From NCBI RefSeq assembly GCF_003260975.1, contig NZ_CP030041.1:1969001-2033000 (forward strand): a stretch of DNA of 64,000 nucleotides. Reading direction: 5' to 3'. The notes beneath the pieces were generated by a model. That model saw only the letters and a list, made by a program, of their open reading frames with translations. It did no database searches and was not told the origin of the DNA. The stretch comes from Echinicola strongylocentroti (GTDB lineage: Bacteria; Bacteroidota; Bacteroidia; Cytophagales; Cyclobacteriaceae). Both the position numbers and the translations under genes were made by a program. Below, one piece after another: positions 36,579 to 45,568 of this stretch; the first letter of the stretch is position 1, and each line of letters opens with the position of its first letter.

Positions 36579-37376
36579 ATGAAAAGAACAGCCCTTTCAT
36601 TCCTCCTTGCGCTTGTCTCCACAGCGATGCTACAAGCGCAAGAGACCACCTTCACCCTGATGACCTACAATATATACCATGGTGAAAAAGCCTATGAAGA
36701 AGGCGCACAGAACCTTCAAGAAATCGCTCAACTGATCAAGGAGATCAAGCCGGATTTTGTAGCCTTACAAGAAGTGGACAGCATGACACAGCGGACAGCT
36801 GCCATATACAATAACCAGCCAGTAAACCTGGTCCAGGAACTGGCCGAGCAAACAGGCATGCACGGGTTCTTTGCCAAAGCCATCGAGTACAGCAACGGCG
36901 GGTACGGCGAAGGCCTACTCAGTCGACAACCTGCAAAAATGACCAAAGTAGACCTTCCCATTCCAGAAGGCGGAGAAGGAAGAGCAATGGCCCTGGCTTC
37001 TTACCAATTGGAAAGCGGAAAACAGATCACTTTCGGTGCTACTCACTTATGCCACCAGTACGATGCCAACAGGATAGCCCAGACGAAAGCCATAGTTGCC
37101 CATATGGATAAAATCCCCGGGGCAACCATCGTAGCTGGAGACCTTAACTTCAGCCCTGACAGCAATCCCTACCCCATAATTGAAAAAGATTTCATTGATG
37201 CTGCAGCAACTTATGGGAACCCAAAACCGACTATCCCATATGACAATCCCAAATCTAGAATAGATTACGTATGGCTCTCTAAAAATGCCCATTGGGAAAT
37301 AACAGAAGTAAAAGTACTACCCGTGGACTTCAGTGACCACATGCCAGTAGTGGTCACCGTAAGGATCAAAGAGTAA
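36579..37376 (+). CDS. Exported endonuclease/exonuclease/phosphatase (EEP) family protein
   Basis: The 265-aa protein has a signal peptide (LALVSTAMLQA|QE) and the EEP metal-dependent phosphoesterase fold: LMTYNIYHGE, FVALQEVDSM (metal-binding Glu), GATHLCHQ, VAGDLNFSPDS and SDHMPVVVTV (catalytic His), IDYVWLS. Substrates in the family range from DNA to phospholipids and phosphoinositides; partnership with GH20 suggests a secreted glycan- or phosphate-ester-related job. It is the second gene of the operon and is closed by a bidirectional terminator. Confidence 0.88.
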   Translation: MKRTALSFLLALVSTAMLQAQETTFTLMTYNIYHGEKAYEEGAQNLQEIAQLIKEIKPDFVALQEVDSMTQRTAAIYNNQPVNLVQELAEQTGMHGFFAKAIEYSNGGYGEGLLSRQPAKMTKVDLPIPEGGEGRAMALASYQLESGKQITFGATHLCHQYDANRIAQTKAIVAHMDKIPGATIVAGDLNFSPDSNPYPIIEKDFIDAAATYGNPKPTIPYDNPKSRIDYVWLSKNAHWEITEVKVLPVDFSDHMPVVVTVRIKE

Positions 37377-37384
37377 ATAGAAAG

Positions 37385-37456
37385 AGGCTGTCTCACACAC
37401 GCTGCCGCCATCCTGTAAACCAAAAGTGCGTAGCCCAATTTGAGACAGCCTTTTTT
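37385..37456. terminator. Bidirectional terminator between EEP and DeoR genes
   Basis: AGGCTGTCTCA (37385-37395) and TGAGACAGCCT (37441-37451) form a perfect stem with T-run after it. It abuts the deoR stop. Confidence 0.75.
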
Positions 37457-38218
37457 TTAGCTGGCAATAACTACCTCGACATTATTCCTTTCAAGCATTT
37501 TCACATGCTCGACTTCGATACGGTCATCTGTAACCACCTTATTCACCTTATTAAAGCCCGCTATAAAAGCCAAGCCTATTTTCTTGAACTTGGTGGAATC
37601 AGAAACCACTATTACCTCTTCTGCGATATCTATCATGATCTGGTTCAGATAAGCCTCTTCCATATAATGGGTAAACACCCCTACATCAGGTTTAAAGCCA
37701 TCCACACCCAAAAACAACTTATTGCAGTGCAATTGTTTCAAATTCCTCTCCGCCATCGGCCCCACCAACGACATGGAAAATTCCTTCAAAAACCCACCCG
37801 GCATCATCACCTCCAAGTTATCGTAGCTTGCCAGATTATTGACAATATCCAATGCGTTACTTATCACCGTTAACCGCTCAAACTTGGCCAAGTTATTGGA
37901 AATCTCAAATGTCGTCGTACCAGAATCCAATATAATCGAATCATTTTCCTCGATCAAAGACACTGCTTTCTTCCCTATCTTTCGCTTTAAGTCTAAATTG
38001 ATCTTCTTCTTCTCGGTCACTGGCAAGGCCATGTTATTGGTTTTGAACGCCCCCCCGTGGGCCCTTACCAAAAGTTTATTTCGCTCCAAGTTGGCGAGGT
38101 CATTCCTTATCGTCACCTCACTCACCCCCAAAGAACTGCTTAATTCACTGACATTGACCTGTCCATGTTCATCCAAAACCTCTAAGATCCTGGATCTACG
38201 CTGCGCCGTCTTTTTCAT
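37457..38218 (-). CDS. DeoR-family transcriptional repressor
   Basis: The 253-aa protein has the DeoR HTH at residues 1-60 (RRSRILEVLDEHGQVNVSELSS, SEVTIRNDLANLERNKLLVRAHGGA) and a DeoR C-terminal sensor domain with the phosphosugar-binding Asp/Ser/Thr loop DSGTTTFEISNNL and VDGFKPDVGVFTH. Members sense sugar phosphates and release operator DNA. It is convergent with the GH20-EEP operon and divergent from the exported DUF1080-like gene; TTTTCGTTT sites flank all three. An amino-sugar phosphate is a reasonable inducer guess. Confidence 0.92.
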   Translation of the reverse strand: MKKTAQRRSRILEVLDEHGQVNVSELSSSLGVSEVTIRNDLANLERNKLLVRAHGGAFKTNNMALPVTEKKKINLDLKRKIGKKAVSLIEENDSIILDSGTTTFEISNNLAKFERLTVISNALDIVNNLASYDNLEVMMPGGFLKEFSMSLVGPMAERNLKQLHCNKLFLGVDGFKPDVGVFTHYMEEAYLNQIMIDIAEEVIVVSDSTKFKKIGLAFIAGFNKVNKVVTDDRIEVEHVKMLERNNVEVVIAS

Positions 38219-38354
38219 AGCATATTTTCTATTCTGTAGTTTTTAAATAATATCATTTCCTTAAAAAGTCTTACGAAAAATACTCAATATGTTTCATTTA
38301 TCAAACACACTTTTCACACATACCCTTATGGTTGCCACCTAAACAACACATCTT

Positions 38355-38614
38355 TATTTTCGTTTGGGATTTATTCTATTTAAACGAACAGAATAACACA
38401 AAATTCTATTTTCGTTTCAAAACTACCTGAAAATTAAATTAGAAGTTATCTTATGCACACAGCAATTCCCACACACTTACTCCCCACCTCCTAGATACAT
38501 ACTTCATTTTCTTGCTATCCAATTGACAAAACCCTTCAAAAAATCACTTATTAGCGATAGAAATTAAAATAAATCCTATAATAAAAGATTTCAAAACTTT
38601 TTATATTTTCGTTT
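38355..38614. promoter_or_regulatory. Three TATTTTCGTTT direct repeats, likely DeoR operators
   Basis: TATTTTCGTTT occurs at 38355-38365, 38407-38417 and 38604-38614; an inverted TTCGTTTA is at 38388-38381. The core matches the TTTCRTTT seen in AgaR-type DeoR operators, and they stand between the DeoR gene and the DUF1080-like gene. Confidence 0.5.
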
Positions 38615-38641
38615 TATTTGTATTTCAAAAATAAATGTCGA

Positions 38642-38740
38642 AATTAGTAGTCAGATAAAGATTATCTGGTTTGTTAGGGTTATTTTTCGAAAAAGGCCGA
38701 TCACTGCATTCCACACGTAGATGATCGGTTTTTTTTATGC
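38642..38740 (+). terminator. Orphan terminator and hairpins upstream of the DUF1080-like gene
   Basis: CAGATAA-aga-TTATCTG is followed by CCGATCA...TGATCGG and a T8 run ending near 38738. No gene precedes it on the plus strand, so it ends either a small RNA or a leader. Confidence 0.65.
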
Positions 38741-38818
38741 CAATCCCGTTCTCCTTCCATCAATAAAAACTTAACTTTAGGAAAGACTTGTTTACCATCA
38801 ATTTCTCCTACTGTTTTA

Positions 38819-39523
38819 ATGAAAAAAATCACCTATTTACTTCTTCTTGCCATGATTGGGCACTCTACGCTTGAAGCCCAAGAAATCCCTGCTAATTTCC
38901 AGCTACTTTACGAACAAAGCTTTGACAATATTACCGCCTTGGAGGAATTCGAAATGACTGATCCCAAGGCTTGGAAGATTAGCGGCAAAAGCCAAGATTT
39001 ATCCCTGGAAATCCATCAACAGAGCGAGTACTCACCTAGGGTCAGGTCACCTTTCAATATCGCCATCATCCGAGACAGGCTTTTTGGCAGCTTCGTACTC
39101 GAAGCTGACCTACAACAAACCGGAAAAGAATATGGCCACAGAGACTTATGCCTCTTTTTTGGCATGAAAGACCCTGCCAACTTCTATTACGTCCACATCG
39201 CTTCCATACCCGATCCGCATGCCCACAATATCTTCTTGGTTAATGACGAACCTAGAGTGGCGATTGGCAAAACGGTAAGTGATGGCGTGGACTGGGGCGC
39301 CACTGACGAATGGCATAAAGTAAAGATCGTTCGGGATATTGAAAAAGGCAGTATTGAGGTTTATTTTGACGACATGTCCACTCCAATCATGCAAACTGAA
39401 GACCACCACTTCAACATAGGGCACATTGGGTTTGGCACCTTCGATGATGTAGGAAAATTCGACAATATTAAAATTTGGGGCCCGGAGGAATTGGCTGAGC
39501 CAATGGATTTTTTCGGGAACTAA
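38819..39523 (+). CDS. Exported DUF1080/concanavalin-like protein
   Basis: The 234-aa protein has a signal peptide (LLLLAMIGHSTLEA|QE) and a jelly-roll domain of the LamG/DUF1080 (3-keto-disaccharide hydrolase-like) type: LYEQSFDNITALEEFEMTD, FGSFVLEADLQQTGKEYGHRDLCLFFG, DEWHKVKIVRDIEKGSIEVYFDD, and GFGTFDDVGKFDNIKIWGPE. It is a likely carbohydrate-acting or carbohydrate-binding envelope protein; enzymatic residues are not clear. The TTTTCGTTT sites upstream suggest shared DeoR control. Confidence 0.8.
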   Translation: MKKITYLLLLAMIGHSTLEAQEIPANFQLLYEQSFDNITALEEFEMTDPKAWKISGKSQDLSLEIHQQSEYSPRVRSPFNIAIIRDRLFGSFVLEADLQQTGKEYGHRDLCLFFGMKDPANFYYVHIASIPDPHAHNIFLVNDEPRVAIGKTVSDGVDWGATDEWHKVKIVRDIEKGSIEVYFDDMSTPIMQTEDHHFNIGHIGFGTFDDVGKFDNIKIWGPEELAEPMDFFGN

Positions 39524-39561
39524 GCCCTCCTGCCCGACCGTAGACAGCCTACTATATACAT

Positions 39562-40650
39562 TCAGCGATACTTGGCCAGCTCTTCATTTATGAGAGCATT
39601 CCATTTTTGCTGAGCAGCTTTATTTCTACCGTGATCAGTTTCCTCATCGTACGCTTCCTGCATACGGTTCATCTCCCGGTAGGTCTCTATGTACAAGTAA
39701 CCGATCTTCCCATCATAATCATGCGGAGTCAACTCCATGGCCTTGACCTTATCCTTAAATCGCTCCACGACAATCTTGGTTATATCAAAATGCCTTTGTT
39801 CGTGATTTATACCATAACCATCTTTATGTCCAGGTTTTACCCATGAAGAGGATTTCAACATAAAGACCTTAACGATCAATTGAAGTTTGACCTTACCATC
39901 TTCTACGATGGGATCCCCCTCCCAAGAAAAGCTAGTAAAAATAGAAGCAGCAAAACCACTCCTTGGGTGTGGACTGGCCTTGAAATCATCCCAGTCAAGC
40001 CCCCTACCATAATGGTAAAAAACGGTGTCCCCCTTTTCCTGCACAGGATAATCCACGATTTCCATATCCAGTTCTTTGGCCAGCTTAATATTCCGTGACG
40101 CCTGCTGGTTCATCCATTCATTAAAGTAATTTAACGCATTCCCCAAGGACTGTTCCATGGCATTACCAATAACAGCATACCTTCCCAAGGACCTGGTATA
40201 GCGGGCTCCACCATCATAATCAAGCAAATGAACCAAACTATCCTCTTCTAACAAAAAACGTAAGGATAAACCTATCTCCCCCTTCACCTTACCATCACTT
40301 CCGCTCTTTTCTGCTACATCCATTTCTTTTACTTGTACCACCACAGGTCGCTTTGAACGATCTGTGTACAGCATCCCCTCGACAAAATCCTCTAAACTTT
40401 TCACTACCCCGCCTCTAACTTCCAACGATTCCTTTCTCAGGGATTGGGACGAAGTATAAATCTCCCCAATACTTGGCTGTGCCGTCCTAATATCCTGGAC
40501 GCCACTAATAAAAAACTCTGCTGGACGAATGGATTGCTTGCTGGACTTCAGCACCAAGTACACAGGCGCGTCCTGAGCCTTCGCTACATTTATAAAACAA
40601 AGCAAAAACAATGACATAATGCCATTTACCAATATTCTAGTTGCCCACAT
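39562..40650 (-). CDS. Exported DUF922-type protein with HExxH motif
   Basis: The ~362-aa protein has a signal peptide (ILVNGIMSLFLLCFINVAKA|QD), an N-terminal region with VQVKEMDVAE and a C-terminal DUF922-like domain (LDWDDFKASPHPRSGFAAS) containing HEQRHFDI, an HExxH zinc-protease signature, then AYDEETDHGRNKAAQQKWNALI. DUF922 is a predicted metalloprotease family. Target unknown. Start at MWATRIL gives a clean signal peptide; the upstream ATG adds five residues. Confidence 0.75.
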   Translation of the reverse strand: MWATRILVNGIMSLFLLCFINVAKAQDAPVYLVLKSSKQSIRPAEFFISGVQDIRTAQPSIGEIYTSSQSLRKESLEVRGGVVKSLEDFVEGMLYTDRSKRPVVVQVKEMDVAEKSGSDGKVKGEIGLSLRFLLEEDSLVHLLDYDGGARYTRSLGRYAVIGNAMEQSLGNALNYFNEWMNQQASRNIKLAKELDMEIVDYPVQEKGDTVFYHYGRGLDWDDFKASPHPRSGFAASIFTSFSWEGDPIVEDGKVKLQLIVKVFMLKSSSWVKPGHKDGYGINHEQRHFDITKIVVERFKDKVKAMELTPHDYDGKIGYLYIETYREMNRMQEAYDEETDHGRNKAAQQKWNALINEELAKYR

Positions 40651-40693
40651 TATACCTTTTTCCAACTGATCCTTTTACGAAAGATAATAAAAA

Positions 40694-40722
40694 ACTGCCG
40701 TGAAGACACGGCAGTTCCCTTC
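40694..40722 (-). terminator. Terminator of the sulfite oxidase operon
   Basis: AACTGCCGTG (40694-40703) and CACGGCAGTT (40708-40717) form a perfect stem; on the minus strand it ends in TTTTTTATT. Confidence 0.85.
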
Positions 40723-40766
40723 CTCCTAAGAAAAGTCTTTTTTCAAGGCAAAATCACGGATAGTCA

Positions 40767-41231
40767 CTATTCTTCCAACTCGTACCACTCGATCTCACTA
40801 AGGTTCGCTCTTCTGCCACGCTGGACTGGTGCATAATGTTCTGCAAGATAAGCCACGATGACCCCTTCATTCTGCCCAAGATCCCAAAGTCCCTGTGTCT
40901 CCTGCATCCAATCAATTAACTCTTCCCAGTGCTCTTTGTCTCCACGATTTTGGGTGATCAAATTGGCCGCATGACAATTGGTGCAATTGGCAATTACGGT
41001 TTCATACCCCTCAGCAGCCACCAGCCCTGTGGCCACATGCACACCATCTTTGACCAAATTTTCCGTCACCAGCGGCGGAGGGATAGCGGTATCTTCTTCT
41101 TTATGATCAACCAACAAATCAGGGTTTTGTTGCAGTGCCACCAACCCTACCAATAATAGCATTACAGTAATGCCCATAACCACTACTGCCGTAAAAAGCC
41201 TCTTTAATGACTTGATTATATCCTGATCCAT
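40767..41231 (-). CDS. Membrane-anchored monohaem cytochrome c
   Basis: The 154-aa protein has an N-terminal membrane anchor (VVVMGITVMLLLVGLVAL) and one haem-binding CTNCH site, with the region to residue 130 fitting a small c-type fold. It sits directly after the sulfite oxidase gene (1 bp between), matching SorA/SorB pairs where a cytochrome takes electrons from the molybdoenzyme. A distal Met ligand candidate is LIDWMQET. Confidence 0.88.
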   Translation of the reverse strand: MDQDIIKSLKRLFTAVVVMGITVMLLLVGLVALQQNPDLLVDHKEEDTAIPPPLVTENLVKDGVHVATGLVAAEGYETVIANCTNCHAANLITQNRGDKEHWEELIDWMQETQGLWDLGQNEGVIVAYLAEHYAPVQRGRRANLSEIEWYELEE

Positions 41232-41232
41232 C

Positions 41233-42486
41233 TTAACCTACTTTTACGGCAATTCTGTGACATGCATTGTTTAAGTATCCCTTCGGGTTCCAACCTGGAA
41301 CCACCATGGGCTGACTGGCACCATTGCTATCGGTGGCCCTGGCCCACACCTCATAGTATCCGTCTTGAGGAAATTTAACAGTGGTTTTAAAATGTTGCCA
41401 GGCTAGCCGGTTCACAGGAGCCTCCACCTCGCAGGTTTGCCAAGTCTGTCCAAAATCAATGGAAACATGCATGGCACTCACCTCAAGCTCCCCAGCCCAA
41501 GCATGTCCCCTTACCTCCAACGAATCTCCTAAATCTATCTTGGCACCACTTTTAGGATAGGTAATCAGCGACTTCACCGGCATGGACTCAATGATACACA
41601 TCTCCTCGTCGGGCACCTCCTCACCAGGAGAAACGGGCTTGCATGGAACACGGTAAGAGGGGGCTGCCATTTTGGCTCCGTCATGCACTTTATCCCTAAC
41701 AGAAATCCCAGTAAGCCACTTTCCAGATACCGATGCGGGGAAACCTCCAGCCACCAGTCTTAGCGGATACCCATGCACTATGGGAATGGCTTCACCATTC
41801 ATCTCAAAAGCCAGCAGCGTTTCCTCTTGCAATGCTTTTGCAATCGGAACGCCTCGGGAGATAGGCTCTTTATCGGGATTGCCGCTCAGGTGGGTATCAG
41901 CAGAATGGTAACCAATATATACGGCATTATCTCCAATGCCCACATCTTCCAGCACATCCTTGAGCCTCACACCTGTCCAGGATGCACAGTAAACAGCTCC
42001 TGTTTTCCACTGGTTGCCGCTAGCAGGAGGGTAAAATTCACTACGACCATTTCCTCCACACTCAAGGGTAAGCTGGTAGGTATATTGCTGAAAATCACGC
42101 TTCAGGTCTGTCAGTGAATAGGTCTTCGGAGAGGAGACCGCTTCTCCATCAACTACCAGTTCCCAATTGGCTTCTTCCAGCGAGTCGGGAATCAATCCAT
42201 TATTTCTGATGAATATTTTATCCGAAGGCGTCACCTTATCGTCCAGCAGGTGCGGTTGTGACTCCATGTTCCAAGGTTTGTTATTGAGGACGATGAGGTC
42301 TTTATCTTTCTTGAAAAGCTTGTAGGGATCATCATCCTGTAATACTACCGGCACGTAACCCTCCGGCATGGATGATGCAAAAACTACTTTGGCTCCTGCC
42401 ACCGCCGCCACGGTCGCTAATGTGCCATTCCTTAAAAACTTCCTCCTGCTATTCACAGAAGGCGCCTGCTTATTTTCCTTGGCCAT
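41233..42486 (-). CDS. Sulfite oxidase-like molybdopterin oxidoreductase
   Basis: The 417-aa protein has a Tat signal (SRRKFLRNGTLATVAAVAGA), then the sulfite oxidase molybdopterin domain with the Cys ligand in LTLECGGNGRSEFYPP, VYCASWTGVRLKDVL, GYPLRLVAGGFPASVSGKWL, and a Mo-co dimerisation (Ig-like) domain (VRGHAWAGELEVSAMHVSID, WQHFKTTVKFP). It oxidises sulfite to sulfate, or a related substrate, in the periplasm, passing electrons to the cytochrome encoded next. Confidence 0.93.
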   Translation of the reverse strand: MAKENKQAPSVNSRRKFLRNGTLATVAAVAGAKVVFASSMPEGYVPVVLQDDDPYKLFKKDKDLIVLNNKPWNMESQPHLLDDKVTPSDKIFIRNNGLIPDSLEEANWELVVDGEAVSSPKTYSLTDLKRDFQQYTYQLTLECGGNGRSEFYPPASGNQWKTGAVYCASWTGVRLKDVLEDVGIGDNAVYIGYHSADTHLSGNPDKEPISRGVPIAKALQEETLLAFEMNGEAIPIVHGYPLRLVAGGFPASVSGKWLTGISVRDKVHDGAKMAAPSYRVPCKPVSPGEEVPDEEMCIIESMPVKSLITYPKSGAKIDLGDSLEVRGHAWAGELEVSAMHVSIDFGQTWQTCEVEAPVNRLAWQHFKTTVKFPQDGYYEVWARATDSNGASQPMVVPGWNPKGYLNNACHRIAVKVG

Positions 42487-42939
42487 AGGTATTGCTAATT
42501 TATTCTAAAAACTAAAGCTAACTGATTCTCATAGTAAAACCTCACCACCATTGTGGTAATTCAAAAATAAGAAAGTTTCAAATTCTTCCGAAACAAATTA
42601 TATTGATCCTCCATAACTTTTTCGAATCCCCTCCCCAAAACAAGTCCAAACCACATTCCTAGATCTAAAATATTTACGTATTTCTACAATCTGTACAAAA
42701 CATACTACACAACAGCTCGATAAAACCTAGTCAAGAGGGCAGTAAAACCCATTTCTCGTGTTGGCATAAAAAATGAACATTATCAATCCAAGCTTGCTCT
42801 GAAGATTAGCAGTAAGCCCATAAAAGTAGCAGAAGTATCCAGCTTGGAAAAACCTGAATCAGGTTTCACAGGCCAAATTAACAAATGGATCTTGGCTTCT
42901 CGCTACTACTAAATGAAAACTAACCAAACTAAAACAACC
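42487..42939. other. Intergenic region, nothing recognised
   Basis: AT-rich at the left. A palindrome AAACCTGA-A-TCAGGTTT lies at 42850-42866, 75-90 bp before the next gene. No gene or RNA recognised. Confidence 0.5.
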
Positions 42940-43254
42940 ATGAAAAAGCTAGCATTAATATTCGCCATGGGGGCAATGATGTCCTTCGGAACAGTAAACT
43001 CTCCGTCTGCTATTTTACACGCTCAAACCACCATCCACCAAGACAATAGAGTAGAGATTGTTCCTGAAGATTTACCTCAAAAAGTAAAAGAAGCCATTCT
43101 GGATGACGAAGAACTAAAGACCATGCCCATTACGAAGGCATATAAGGTAACTGACATGGATGGCTCGATTACCTACGAAGCCCACTTCGGAATGGAAGAA
43201 GAGACCATCGTCAAAAAATACGATGAAGAAGGGGAGGAAATAACTGAAGAATAA
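42940..43254 (+). CDS. Small exported PepSY-like protein
   Basis: The 104-aa protein has a signal peptide (LALIFAMGAMMSFG...ILHA|QTT) and one small domain with VEIVPEDLPQKVKEAILDDEELKTMPITKAYKV, then YEAHFGMEEETIVKKYDEEGEEI, matching the PepSY-like beta-lactamase-inhibitor fold seen in short Bacteroidota proteins. Function unknown, possibly metal- or redox-linked. ATG at 42940 keeps a normal signal length; 42913 is also possible. Confidence 0.72.
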   Translation: MKKLALIFAMGAMMSFGTVNSPSAILHAQTTIHQDNRVEIVPEDLPQKVKEAILDDEELKTMPITKAYKVTDMDGSITYEAHFGMEEETIVKKYDEEGEEITEE

Positions 43255-43283
43255 CCCTTTATTCACTCATAAAGCCACCAACC

Positions 43284-43322
43284 AAAGAAATCTGCTCGAT
43301 ATGAAGCAGATTTCTTTTTTTA
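43284..43322 (+). terminator. Terminator of the small PepSY-like gene
   Basis: AAAGAAATCTGCT (43284-43296) and AGCAGATTTCTTT (43305-43317) form a perfect 13-bp stem followed by T-run. Confidence 0.9.
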
Positions 43323-43453
43323 TCTCTAATCACTTGATTCAAATCACCTATACCTGATCCAAAACCAAGTAGAAAAGCTGAGGCAACCAATAAAGCAGAC
43401 GCATTCCCTTCACAACTGTAAAAGTAACGTGTCCGCGTCTCCCCCTAACGTCC

Positions 43454-44107
43454 CTAAACAGGCCACTTCTCTAAGCGGTAGGCACTGTCCCAAAACATCC
43501 ATTCCAGCTTAGATGCCATTTCAAATGCCTCAAACATCTCCTCGCGTGCTGCGGGGCTGGCTTTCTCTGCCAGTTGGTCGGTGATTTCGAGTGCCTTGGC
43601 GACTGAAGTGGCAAATTCCTCTCCGGCATAAGTATCTATCCAGTTTTTATAGGGATTTTCACTTGAACCTTGTTGTGCATAGATATAATCACCTACTTCT
43701 TTATAAATCCAAAAACAAGGCAATATAGCTGCCACTGCCTTCTCTATGTTGGCAAAACTTGCCTGATTTCTGATATAATTGGTATAAAGCAGGCAGGATG
43801 GTGAAGGATCTACTTCATCAGGCAATCCCAAAGTCTTGAAATAGCTCTCATGGAGTGCTCTCTCCACCACGATGGCACCAGCGGCAAATTCGGAAAATGC
43901 CAACACCTTATCCAAGTCGTTCAAACGACCGCTGATCGTGCTGAGGGCCTTGCCAAATTCGCCCAGGTAAAAAGCATCCTGAGCCATATAAAATTTAAAC
44001 GTTTCCTTCGGAAGTGTGCCGCTCTGCAATTCTTGATTAAAAGGCATATGAATGACCTTGTCATAAAGGGGAGCGATTCGCTTCCATGCTTCACTGGTCC
44101 AGCTCAT
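43454..44107 (-). CDS. tenA: TenA-family thiaminase II / aminopyrimidine aminohydrolase
   Basis: The 217-aa TenA protein hydrolyses degraded aminopyrimidines to HMP for thiamine salvage. The catalytic Cys is in AILPCFWIYKEVGDYI; FKFYMAQDAFYLGEFGKAL and MASKLEWMFWDSAY carry other active-site acids. It is last in the thi operon and overlaps thiD by 17 bp. Confidence 0.94.
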   Translation of the reverse strand: MSWTSEAWKRIAPLYDKVIHMPFNQELQSGTLPKETFKFYMAQDAFYLGEFGKALSTISGRLNDLDKVLAFSEFAAGAIVVERALHESYFKTLGLPDEVDPSPSCLLYTNYIRNQASFANIEKAVAAILPCFWIYKEVGDYIYAQQGSSENPYKNWIDTYAGEEFATSVAKALEITDQLAEKASPAAREEMFEAFEMASKLEWMFWDSAYRLEKWPV

Positions 44108-44933
44108 GGATAATCATTTTTTTTGGTTGGTGGAAGTGATTTAAAGGCCCACTTCCCTGACCTGTTTTGACGGTTTTCCCAGCATCAATTGCCTGAAAGA
44201 CGAAGTTCCTCGCCAGCTCCACTGCTTTTTCCACTTCCATCCCTTTTGCCAGAAAAACGGCTATGGCAGACGACAACGTGCAGCCTGTTCCATGGACATT
44301 GCCAGTAGTTATTTTTTCACTTTTAAAGACCTGCATTTGGCCATCATGGCCACAAAGGACATCAGCCACGGAATCACCATTTAGATGCCCCCCTTTGACC
44401 AACACGAAGGCCGATCCGTATGTCAATAATTGGCTAGCTGCTTTTTCCATCTCAGGAAGCGAATCCACTGCCTTGCCTATAAGCACTGCCGCTTCGTCCA
44501 TGTTGGGCGTGATGATATGCGAAATAGGAAAAAGTTCTTTTTTCAATACCTCCACCGTTTCCTCCTTGATCAAACGGTCCCCACTGGTGGCCACCATGAC
44601 AGGATCAAAAACCACGGGAATATCAGGGTATTGACCGAGTGCTTCCACAATCACCTCAACCACTTCCGGCCGGTTGATCATCCCGATCTTTATGGCCTTC
44701 GGTCTGATATCCGAAAGCACCGCCTCCAGCTGCTCTTTTATATGCTGTACGGGAATATCATGGATACTCTTCACGCCTAAGGTGTTTTGGGCCGTCGTTG
44801 CCGTAATGACACTGGTACCAAAACAACCCAAGGCAGAAAATGTCTTCAGGTCTGCTTGAATGCCTGCTCCACCGCCACTGTCTGACCCAGCAATGGTCAG
44901 TACAGGAACATAGGTCTTTATCATATTGCTCAT
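44091..44933 (-). CDS. thiD: Hydroxymethylpyrimidine/phosphomethylpyrimidine kinase
   Basis: The 280-aa ribokinase-fold enzyme phosphorylates HMP and HMP-P. Motifs: LTIAGSDSGGGAGIQADLKTF, PVVFDPVMVATSGDRL, TPNMDEAAVL, KGGHL, and the anion-hole GNVHGTGCTLSSAIA. The start overlaps the thiE stop (ATGA). Confidence 0.96.
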   Translation of the reverse strand: MSNMIKTYVPVLTIAGSDSGGGAGIQADLKTFSALGCFGTSVITATTAQNTLGVKSIHDIPVQHIKEQLEAVLSDIRPKAIKIGMINRPEVVEVIVEALGQYPDIPVVFDPVMVATSGDRLIKEETVEVLKKELFPISHIITPNMDEAAVLIGKAVDSLPEMEKAASQLLTYGSAFVLVKGGHLNGDSVADVLCGHDGQMQVFKSEKITTGNVHGTGCTLSSAIAVFLAKGMEVEKAVELARNFVFQAIDAGKTVKTGQGSGPLNHFHQPKKMIIHELDQ

Positions 44934-45568
44934 TTTACTTTTTCGATTTGGGTGCGAAAGCTCTCTGCTGCTTTGGCCGGGCTATCTGCACTGCAAATAG
45001 CTGACACCACCGCAAGACAGTCTGCCCCTGCACGGAGAACATCTACTGCGTTGAACACATTGATATTCCCGATGGCCACCAATGGTTTTGCAGTAGACTT
45101 TCTAAGTTTGCTTAACCCACCCAACCCCCATTCAAAACGGGTATCAGGCTTTGTCGGTGTAGAAAAGATAGGGCTGACTCCGTAATACCACGCTTTTTCA
45201 GCATCTCCGTCGTCCAATTCATCCATCTGCTCCAAGGAAAGTCCAACAGGGAATTGCTCGCCTAAAAAAGCTTTAGCAGCATTCATACTACTGTCCGATT
45301 GCCCGATATGCACTCCGTGGGCAGCTGTTTCTTTGGCTATTTCTAAACTGTCATTGATGATTAACGGGACTTCGTACCGATCACAAAGTGACTTTACCTT
45401 AAGTGCCTTATCTAAAAAGGCTCCCGCTGGAAGTTCCTTTTCCCGCAATTGCACCAAGTCCACGCCACCTTTTAGGGCCTCTTCCAGCACCCAAAAAAAA
45501 TCCCTGCCAAGGCATGCTTGTTGATCGGTCACTAGATAAAGTCGGTAAGGAAATGGAGGTTCAGTCAT
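44930..45568 (-). CDS. thiE: Thiamine phosphate synthase
   Basis: The 212-aa TIM barrel joins HMP-PP and thiazole phosphate to thiamine phosphate. Motifs: YLVTDQQA, GVDLVQLREKEL, LIINDSLEIAKETAAHGVHIGQSDSS, YYGVSPIFSTPTKPD, LVAIGNIN. It overlaps thiM by 8 bp and thiD by 4 bp. Confidence 0.96.
   Translation of the reverse strand: MTEPPFPYRLYLVTDQQACLGRDFFWVLEEALKGGVDLVQLREKELPAGAFLDKALKVKSLCDRYEVPLIINDSLEIAKETAAHGVHIGQSDSSMNAAKAFLGEQFPVGLSLEQMDELDDGDAEKAWYYGVSPIFSTPTKPDTRFEWGLGGLSKLRKSTAKPLVAIGNINVFNAVDVLRAGADCLAVVSAICSADSPAKAAESFRTQIEKVK

Larger units (their letters stand above)
38219..38818. other. 600-bp divergent regulatory region
   Basis: No gene longer than a few codons seen. It holds repeated TATTTTCGTTT sites, an inverted half, and an orphan terminator. 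Only a 7-codon frame (38635-38658, plus) precedes the terminator. Confidence 0.6.
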
